From the NCBI GenBank assembly GCA_013365365.1, contig JABVXU010000902.1:1-15766 (forward strand): 15,766 bases of DNA, in the 5' to 3' direction. Source of the stretch: Cruorifilaria tuberocauda (Eukaryota > Nematoda > Chromadorea > Rhabditida > Onchocercidae). Every line of letters starts with the position of its first letter. The first letter of the stretch is position 1. The notes under the pieces were generated by a model. The model did not search any database and was not told the DNA's origin. It saw nothing but the letters and a program-made list of their open reading frames with translations. Below, piece after piece: positions 1-9,800 of the stretch. Position numbers and translations under genes: made by a program.

Positions 1-56
1 TTTTTTTTTTTGTTTCAAAATATCGACAATACTTGGAAGTAAATTTAATCGAGAAA

Positions 57-83
<27 letters not shown>
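57..83. repeat. (AG)n tract
   Basis: About 13 uninterrupted AG dinucleotides, followed by poly-A. Confidence 0.93.
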
Positions 84-87
<4 letters not shown>

Positions 88-882
88 AGTACACTACAAA
101 TTTATCTCTCTCTTTTTGGAGAACCAAATGAAATAAATATTAAAAAGTTTTGAAAGAAAAAAAAAAAGAAGAGAGAAATTCTACAAGATTGAAAAGAGAA
201 ATAAATTTTCATGCACATTTTAAATAAATAAGAAATGAAAGTGCTGCTAATAACTAATGATAGTTTTCTTTTTTTTTTTTTTTTTTTTGCAAAAAGTACG
301 AAAATTAAACAAAAATGAACTTTGGAAAATTACATAGAAATGAATTATGTTCAATTTTTTGCACTTTTATCTATCGGAAGATACACACTTTTCATGAAAT
401 ATTTTTTTTTTTTTGTTTAATAACTCATGGATGTTTAATATTAGCAATTGCTAATTTTTCTGCTAATATCAATGATTTATAGAGATTTGTAACAGATCAT
501 ACCAAGTTAAATTTCAATCAATAATAAATTTAATATTTTGAATTTAAAAAAAAAATTTGAAATCACCAATGAGTACTAAAGATTTAGGCATGATTAAAGT
601 TTGTTTCAAATTTTATTAAAAATTTATCAATGAAAACAAGAGATATTGAGGGGAAATTAAGGAATGATAAAAGGTGAAAGGTTGTAGGTAGGATAATTGC
701 TAAATTTAATTCAATGATTAATTGGAAAGAAACTTCAAATTTGACAACTAAAAAAAAAAGTGAGGAATCTTTTTGAGAAGTTAAACTCTCGATGGATCAA
801 ATCCATTGTTACAAATTGTTATCTTTTTCAGTACAGTCATTAACATTTCCTACTAAATTTAAAGTTTCAATATTGCTCAACG

Positions 883-913
<31 letters not shown>

Positions 914-940
914 AGAGGGAAGACAGAAAGAGAGAGAGAA
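883..940. repeat. (GA)n purine tract
   Basis: About 58 bases of GAGA with a few GAAA, GGGA and one C interruption. Confidence 0.92.
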
Positions 941-1183
941 AAAAAAGCTTTTTTAATGATTTGTGTAAATTTTCAATTTTTACAACTTCCTTTCCTTCTA
1001 TAATTTATACATTGAAAACTTTCAATGAGAATATGACTGAAGGAAATATTGGATTTTACGAATATCTTAATTAATTTTTTTTTTCAATAATTAAAAAAAG
1101 TAATGCTTTCCTACTATTATTTTTTCTCAAAGTTAAAGTATAATTTAAAATGTCGAAAATATTCAATTACCTCTGATTGACTT

Positions 1184-1411
1184 TGTACGTGTACGTGTAC
1201 GTGGACTTGTACGCATATGTGCGTCTATGTCTTCATTTACTACCTCTGTTTATTCTCTAATTAATCTTTTGATTAATCTAGTATACGTGTATGTATGTAC
1301 GTACGTGTTATGCGTGCGTGTGTGTATGTGTATATATGCGTTGTTCAATTGTCATTTATATCTATGTAATATATGTGTACGTGTATGTTTGTATGTGTAT
1401 GTTTGCGTGCG
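1184..1411. repeat. GTACGT/TGTATG-rich tract
   Basis: GTACGT units at 1184-1203, then about 130 bases of TGTATG, TACGTG and TGCGTG from 1281. The short open frame across it is low-complexity. Confidence 0.85.
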
Positions 1412-1555
1412 TAAATAAAAGTGTAATGAAAATTTTAGAAAAAAAAAAAACGAAAAATTGATTTCAAAAGAAAAAAAGCTGAAGTAACCAAGTGACAATT
1501 AATCCAATGATAGATGAAAAGTTTCAAGGTGAAGAGGAAGAGAAAAAACGCTTAC

Positions 1556-1686
1556 CTGCGTCCCATCACACCTGATTTACACAAGCATTGCCCGGTTACC
1601 ACATCACAGGTGCTATTAACACTACCAAGAACATCACAATTACATTCTTGGCAGCCAATTCCCGATGTTAAATTGTAATATCCAGG
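1556..1686 (-). CDS. lam-2: Exon 18: end of LE9 and first part of LE10 (residues 947-990)
   Basis: Acceptor TTTTTAAG|CCTGG (AAG rather than CAG or TAG), donor CGCAG|GTAAGC (phase 2). It encodes [12 protein letters not shown], closing LE9, then [13 protein letters not shown] and [12 protein letters not shown], five of the eight cysteines of LE10. No continuation is visible in 1-1555, so the next exon lies outside the window. Confidence 0.94.
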
Positions 1687-4218
1687 CTTAAAAATAATTA
1701 ATTCATTGAATTATTTCAATCGTATTTGATTGAATTTTACATATCATCATAATTAAGATGTTACAATTATCATAATCAAGGTATTACAATTATTATAATC
1801 AAGACATATAATCTAGATATTATTATAATCAAGATATTACAATTATTAAAATTAAGATATTATAATTATTATAATCAGGATATTATTATAATCAAGGTAT
1901 TATAATTATTATAATCTAGATATTATTTTAATCAAGGTATTACAATTATTATAATTTAAATATTATTTTAATCAAGGTATTACAATTATTATAATCTAGA
2001 TATTACAATTATTATAATCAGGACATTATTATAATTAAGGTATCACAATTATTATAATTTAAATATTATTATAATCAAGATATTATTAAATCTATGCTAA
2101 ATTGAAGATAAATTGATTAATTAATTTGAAAATTATCATTGGGAAGAAGATAATAATCTATAGAAGAAATGATAATGTGAAAATAGAAGAGAATTTGAGC
2201 AATTCATTATTTGTTTAAAAAGATAGTTAATGTTCGTTGAAAAGAGAGATAGTTTTTCTTTTTTTTTCTCTCTTGTCAATTCTTATCATTCATTTTCTAC
2301 TACCATTCATTTTTACTTATTTATTTATTCATAGAAGGAAAAAAGTGGAGAGAGAGAGAAAACAAAATGCTCAAAATGCAATTTCTTGAAATTTAAATAA
2401 GATAAGAAATTCTTGTCGTATTGTAAAAATCCATGGAGTATTTTTGATATAACTAAAATTTTTATTTAGATCCGGTTCTATTTGGATAATCCGAAAATGA
2501 TCAATCGATAATTTATTATTTTTAACATATTTTTATATTAATATAAACTGTAAAATGTAATACGTCTCTATGTGTGTATACGTTAATTTATACGTCTGTG
2601 TATATTGATATCTGTGTGCACGTGTGACGTGTACGTATCTGTGTACATGATCGTATATACGTAGACTTGTGCGTCTGTATATGTGCTACATGTGCACATG
2701 TTCATGCATGTACTATTTATGTACGTGTTCGTGATGTACGTATGCATGGATATGTTTGTATATGTGTACACATATACGTACGTTTGTGTTTTTGCATGTA
2801 GGTAAGCGTAATTGTACGTATATGTGTGTATTTATGAGTACGTGTGTGTCGTGTGCGGATATGTGAGTATATGTACGTGCGTATTTATATACGTATTCGT
2901 GTATGTGTATTGTACGTGTACATATATATTTATACTGCATTTACATTCGTACATACGTGTATGTATTTATATATACGTATTCCTGTACTTCGTGTATTTT
3001 GTAATATTTGCATACCTATTTTTGTGTATATGTACATGTCTGTACACGTACGTGTGCATAAATGTGCGTATATATTTCTATATAAGTATGTGTACGTGTA
3101 TGTGTGAATGCAAAAAACTATCTATTTCTACTATGCTTCATTAATGCTTGTAGAAAATGTTATTAAAAGAGAGTATCTCTTTTTTTCCCTTTCCCTTTCC
3201 CTCTCTCTCTCTCTTTTTCTCTCTCTCTCTCTCTCCCACCCTCTGTTCCTCTATTCAAATAAGTTCCAAGGCGCTAAATACTATTCAATTGCAATTCTTT
3301 TATTCGTTAACTTCAACTTTGACGTCAAAAAATCACGACATTTATCAGGTTAAATATGAGATATATTATATATCAGTGCATGATAAAAAAAAACTTTAAT
3401 AAACTTTAAAAAACTTTAATAAATTAATAATCATGATGACCTTTTTTTGACCTCACTGAATATTAATTAACATTTATTTAATTAGTCATATTTGATAAAA
3501 CATTTTACAAATTATTCATATAATTCATTCGTCTAAAAGTTATTCTTAATTGATATATTGATAAATCTGAACTTATCATCTATCTTTCCTAATTATAATC
3601 ATTATTAATTAAACTTGATAAACAAACAACTAATCAATGATTAATATCAAATAACTAATCAATAATTAATATCAATAATTAATTAATAATTAATATCAAA
3701 TAAGATAAACATTTACAATAAATATATTATAACGGATAAGTTAAAAAAAAGTTTTTCAAATATAAAATTACTCCTAATTAATGAATGATTAATAATTAAT
3801 TAATTAATTAATTAATGAAAAAGAATTGAAATAAGTTAAAAATTAAGAATTTTGAATGAAAAAAAAATTTTCCCAACTATATGAATTATTAATACATTTT
3901 TTCATAAGATTTCAAATGGAAATGACGTTTATACGTACGTATGTTACGTTATACGTATAGTAAGATTGACGTATTGTACGTGAAAACTATAACAACTATG
4001 ATTGGAATAAGCCAAGCTGAATTCCGATTGTAGAGGAAATTGAGGAAATACGGAGAGCGGCACGGAATTTAACGTTCATTTATAAAACGTCGGGAAAGGG
4101 CGGTGCTAAACCGATTATACTCATCAAATACGGTGTCCGGTACACACACACACACACCCACACACACACATACACGCACACATACACACACATACACGCA
4201 ATATGTATATATGTATAG

Positions 4219-4263
<45 letters not shown>

Positions 4264-6815
4264 TCATGAGCAAAATCAGACCGATCGTCTCTTTTTTTTA
4301 CAAGTATGTATTATGCTGACTGGAGGAAGAAAAGTTGTAACAGAGGAAGAGAAGTGATGGAATTTCTTTTTGCACTTTTAAAAAAAAAAACTCTTTCTCT
4401 AACCAAGAATTTCTTTTGAAGTAGAGAATGAAAAAAAAAAGATTGGATCCTGAAAAGAAACCCGGAAATATTATTTAACTTCCGGATTTCATCTTTATTC
4501 CCTCTCTCTCTCTCTCTCTCTCTCATTTATTATTTATATCATATTAATTTATAAATTTTATTCCAATAATTCCTCGCTTTCTTTTATTTTTTTTCTAAAA
4601 TTATAATTTTAAATAGATTTACGTTTTACTTACGAGTGAATTTCACGTAATATATAGATTTCAATAGACGTTCTAGTTACGAGTAAATTTCACGTAATGC
4701 ATAGATTTCTTTCATTCCTGTAATATTATATAAGTGATATTTAATTGATGTTTTACTTACGAATGAATTTCACGTAATGCATAAATTTCTTTTTTCATAT
4801 AAGTGGTATTCAATAGACGTTTTACTTAAATGTAAATTTCACCTTTTACATAAGTGTAAATTTCACGTAGTATATAAATTGACTTTTTTTGTAGTATTAA
4901 GTAAATGATATTCAATACACGTGTGACTTAAATGTAAATTTCACGTAATATATAAATTGACTTTTTTTGTAATATTAAGTAAATGATATTCAATAGACGT
5001 TTTACTTAAGTGTAAATTTCACATTTTACTTAAGTGTAAATTTCACGTAGTATATAAATTGACTTTTTTTGTAGTATTAAGTAAATGATATTCAATACAC
5101 GTGTGACTTAAGTGTAAATTTCACGTAGTATATAGATTGACTTTTTTTGTAATATTAAGTAAATGACATTCAATAGACGTTTGACTTACAAATTCTATAA
5201 ATGATATTCAATGCAATGAATATCTAAAACAGTTAACATGAATAAGTAATAAATGAAGAGAAGTTAAAGTTACGTGCACTCTTAATTTAAATCCCTTTAG
5301 GCTACTTTAGCCAATACCAAATAAATTTTACTTCCGTTTTTCTTTCTTTTTGCTTCCTCTATTCGCTAAAAATTTATCCTTCAGTCTTTTTTTTTCTTTT
5401 TCAAGAAAAAAAAAAATTTTTACAAATTTTTCAATGGTAAATTGCAGACGAATAAGATTTAAAAAAAATTATACAAAGAGAGAGAGAGAGAGAGGGAGAG
5501 GGAGGGAGAGAGGGAGGGAGAGAGAGAGAGAGAGAGGGAGAGAGAGGGAAAAAAATTAAAAGCAATGATCCATAAGATGACTACTACAAGTACAATGTCG
5601 TTTCCTTTTTTTTCCTAAAGGCCATTAGCTGAGTGATGTGTAATGGCCTTTTCGTACTAGCTAGTACCATTTTACGCTTACTAGCATACACACACATACA
5701 CACACATACATAAACATACACACACACACACACATATATACAAAGATGTGCATACATACTACACATACACATACACATACGTACACACATATACGCACAC
5801 ATATATATATTACACACACATACACATACATACATACACATACACACACATACATACGATGTTAACATATACGATTGGTAGAGTAAAAAAAGGCAAAGAA
5901 ATCCAGACGGGTAGACATACAGAATGGCGGGGTTGAATATCGACGGGAAAAAAAGTAAAATTTGTTCTGTTGATATTTTATGATATAGTAGTATTTGTAG
6001 TATAGTGATAACGATAGTGATAGTGATAGTGATAGTGATAATGATAATGATTAGTGATTAGTGATAGCTCCGGAAGAATGCAAAAATAATTTTTTAATTT
6101 GTTCCATTGGTACTTTATGTTTTATGATATGTTAACATTTGTATATGATAGCAGTAATAGTGATAGTGATGGTGATAGTGATAGTGATAGTGATTAGTGA
6201 TAATTATATAGTGATTAGTTATAATTATGGAAGCATGCAAAAAGTAAAATTTGTCCTGTTGATATTTTATAGTATGATAGTGTTTGTAGTATGATTACCT
6301 CTGATAGTGATAGTGATCATGATAGTATTTGTAGTATGATGATAGTGATAGTGATCATCATATGATAGTATTTATAGTATGATAAGAGTGATAGTGATAG
6401 TGATCATGATAGTATTTATAGTATGATAAGAGTGATAGTGATAGTGATCATGATAGTATTTGTAGTATGATGATAGTGATAGTGATGGTGATCATGATAA
6501 TGATAATTATGGAAATAATGAAGAAAAGAGAAGGAGAATGAATGAATAAAAAAAATCACCTGACACTGATCACAATGTAAACCGATCACGTGAGGTTGAC
6601 AATTACATTGACCATCACTTTGTCGACATTCTAATACGACGTAATCAACGTTTGGACGTTTGGTACCAGGTGCAAAACAACTGCAAATATTTTATCCATT
6701 TTATTTATCGCTTTTTTTTTTTTGTTCTTTCTGCACCACATTCATTATCATTTTTTTTTCCGAACTTAATGCTATTATTTGTATGAAAGAGTTCATGTTC
6801 ACTCTCTCTTTGCTA

Positions 6816-6859
<44 letters not shown>

Positions 6860-9800
6860 TTTACTTACTTGCATGCTTTACAATCTCCTTTTGGTTCCAA
6901 AAGTGCATCACCCCAATAGCCTGGCTTACACTCTTCACAACTGAATCCAATCGTATTATAAATGCATTTTTTGCATTCACCAGTTAATGAATCACAATTT
7001 CCGATACTATTTGGATCGATGTTTCCACTACATGAACATTCCACGCATGATTTCCCTTCACTTGGATTACCAAAAAAGCCATCAGCGCAAACGTCGCATC
7101 TAGAATAAAATAAATCATTCAATAAACTCATGCATTGAATTATTACTGGTTGATCTGGAATATGCACTTGTTAAACTATGTTTAAAATAAATCATTCAAT
7201 AAACTCATGCATTGAACTATTACCGGTTGATCTGTAAAGTATGCTGTTGGATAAAAAAATGCATTTGATTTTGTTAAGAAAAGAATATTCTGTAATTTCT
7301 GCAAATAATTTATTTAAATTGATTTGTGATAATGATATTGATTAGTGATAAAGATGGTTATTTTTGTTTTCTTAATTAATATTATCTTTATCATTAATTT
7401 ATTATCTTTATCATCAATCTATTGTCTTTATTACTAATTTATTATCTTTATTAATAGTTTATTATCTTTATCATCAATTCATTATCTTTATCACTAATCT
7501 ATTATCTTTATCACTAACGTAGTTGATGTAAATTAAAGTAATTTTTCATTCTATTTAATTATTTGAGAAAATATTTTGGGAAATAAACAGATAACTAGTA
7601 ACTAATAAAATTATTTGTTAAAATTTTTTAAAAAAATTTATGAAAAATTAAAATTTTGGAATTCTTTAATGAAGAGATAATTTTAAAAAAATTTGCAAGA
7701 AATTATTAAAGAACATGCAATGATGTTATATATGAAATAACATTGAAATTTTTATATTTTTGTTGATATGAATTAAATTAAGCGGAAATTTTACATTTCA
7801 ATTAATATAAATTAAATTAAGCGGAAAAAGTTAATTTAAAATGTGCAAGTAAATAAGTGAAAATTATTAAATTTACTTTTGAACGTTTTAAATGATGTGA
7901 ATGTATGATATTTATTGGTCTTATTACCTCTAAATAGATCTAAATAGATCTAAACTATTTATTATCCTAGACAAATTTAATTTTTAAACTTTAAAGTACT
8001 ATATTTATCATTTTTGCATTTTCAAAGAGTTTGGGAATATGGTATTAATTACATGCATTTAAGTGTTAGTGCTTAGCTTTAGGAATGACAATCCTGAAAG
8101 AGTTTTAAAAAAAGTTAAAGTATTAAAATTAACTTTTCTTGACTTACATCTTACTTATTAACATAGTGATATGATCATCATAAATCATATCACTGCCAAT
8201 GATTCCATCAAAGTTTGTGATTAGTTAAAAAGAAATTCATTTATCTTTCTCTTTCTTAAGAGGGATCATAAATTTACAAGAAGAAATTTGAATTTCTAAT
8301 CAAACCCTTCTTATCCATTTCAATTTCCTTTAATTTTCAAACTTCAAGATACAGTAAATGAATTTACGGATGAATTTCGAAGTGGAATATTCAGGTTAAA
8401 TTTAGAATGCTTATAAATTTAGGCGGCTTTTTTTAATGCTTAAATTAAACGTGATAATCTTTCGCATACCTTCGACCAGTATATCCGGTTGGACAATCCG
8501 TACAAATAATATCACCATCAGTGTGCAAGACACATGGACCATCTTCTGGACATGGACATTTGGTACAATCATCTGGTGTACCTTGTAGCGCATTACCGTA
8601 AAAACCACGAGTACAACGTTCACACGTATCACCAGCCGTATTATGCTCACATATACATTCACCTATAATTAAAATGTATAACTTTTCTATATATTTTCAA
8701 ATCAAAAAATTTTCCAGTATATAATTTCTTTAACTTTTAACTTTTTTATTAAAATTAAAATTGAAATTCAGAAGAAAAAAAAAATTAAACTAAAATTCTA
8801 ACTTAAAAAAAAACTCATAAATTCTTATAGCAAATGAATGAAAGAGAAAGATTTTGAAAGTTAAATCTTGATAAACCTGATTCTGGTGCACATGAAGTGG
8901 AATGTCCATGACAATCGCATTTAACACATCGATCAAATGGACCACCAAATTTTATTTCACGACGATATCCGGGAGCACATGATTCACAAAATTGACCAAT
9001 GAAACCTTCTAAACAGTTGCATGATTCAATCCAATGCGCTTTTTTTGGTTCATCCGCTGAAGTAGCCAAACCAGCTGACCCCAAGTGGACATTACTCAAG
9101 AAGCCAACATCTGAAAATACAGAAATTTCGGTACATTTCAGTCTATTACTATATTACTGTATATTACCGTATCATTTACTGTATGATATAAATATCTCGG
9201 AAAATTTTTACCGCTCTATTACTATATTACTGTATATTATCGTATCGTTTACAGTACGTTACAAACATTTCGGTAAATTTTTACAAATTAATTCATATAT
9301 TTTTGAAGAGAGGAATTATCAATTAATAAATTTTCATGGATTAAGAGAATTATGAAACTTATCATTTACCTCCAGCTGAATAAGTTCCACGAATTTTGAG
9401 AGAGCTAACATTAGAAAGGATTCCAATAAAATCCAACTCATTCAAACGTGGATTCCATTGAAATACCGGATTTGCATGAATTCGAAAACGATATGTTTGC
9501 TCATTTACAGATGGCATTGGATTTTCTTGCGCAAAAATTGGTATTGTTAATTCTTGACCTTCTTGACCAACAATTAATATATCCCTGAACGACAAGTATC
9601 ATATGATAATAATTAATAATTGCTTTTGTTTTTTTATTTTTTAATAAATTTAATTAATTTTCCATGAAATTATCAAATTCAATGGTGAAATTTATAGTCA
9701 GGAAAAATCAATAAACAATTGTTAGATAAAATTATTTTCATTTTTCCTGAATATTAGTACTTTTAAATGCACAATAATAACAATCATGAATTAAACGTTT

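Larger units (their letters stand above)
1..1555 (-). other. Intron 18 (partial)
   Basis: Downstream of the exon 18 donor (GTAAGCG) the rest of the window is AT-rich noncoding sequence with GA tracts, poly-T runs (for example 269-288) and a TGTA/ACGT tract. No LE-type cysteine pattern is visible on the minus strand, so the next exon is off the edge. Confidence 0.85.
1687..6559 (-). other. Intron 17 (4,873 bp, repeat-rich)
   Basis: The longest complete intron, GTGATT...TTTAAG. It holds, from right to left, GATAGT and 44-bp repeats, CA and GA tracts, the 180-bp higher-order repeat, a CT tract, the CA/TG inverted pair, ATTA-rich sequence, another CT tract, more than 500 bp of TG/TACG tract and a 40-bp array. 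The open frames crossing the TG and CA tracts have dinucleotide-like, low-complexity translations and are not genes. The stretches 2095-2575, 3250-4140 and 5210-5475 hold only AT-rich sequence and short homopolymers. Confidence 0.9.
7100..8469 (-). other. Intron 15
   Basis: This 1,370-bp intron, GTATGC...TTCTAG, is AT-rich with no gene. It holds a hairpin (8165-8194), a duplicated ATAGATCTAA element near 7926-7953, a 20-bp tandem array (7381-7517) and a 51-bp direct duplication near its 3' end. Confidence 0.9.

Noticed and set aside
2583..3144. Several overlapping open frames on both strands, 62-110 residues
   Set aside because: They lie wholly in the TG/TACG tract. Their translations are Tyr/Val/Cys or His/Thr-rich repeats, as expected from alternating dinucleotides.
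3760..3830. TTAA-rich stretch as a possible transposon insertion target
   Set aside because: It is a simple ATTA repeat without terminal inverted repeats or any transposase nearby.
5584..5936. Open frames of 62-94 residues on both strands
   Set aside because: They are produced by the CA/ACATAC microsatellite; there is no domain-like sequence.
7100..7167. Coding sequence extending upstream of exon 16 through the open minus frame
   Set aside because: The frame is open there by chance. The sequence has no LE pattern and includes part of the 51-bp duplication; the TTCTAG acceptor at 7100 restores the frame with exon 15.
8999..9355. 118-residue open frame on the plus strand
   Set aside because: It is antisense to exon 14 and runs into the 73-bp duplication of intron 13. 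The opposite strand carries the clear laminin sequence.
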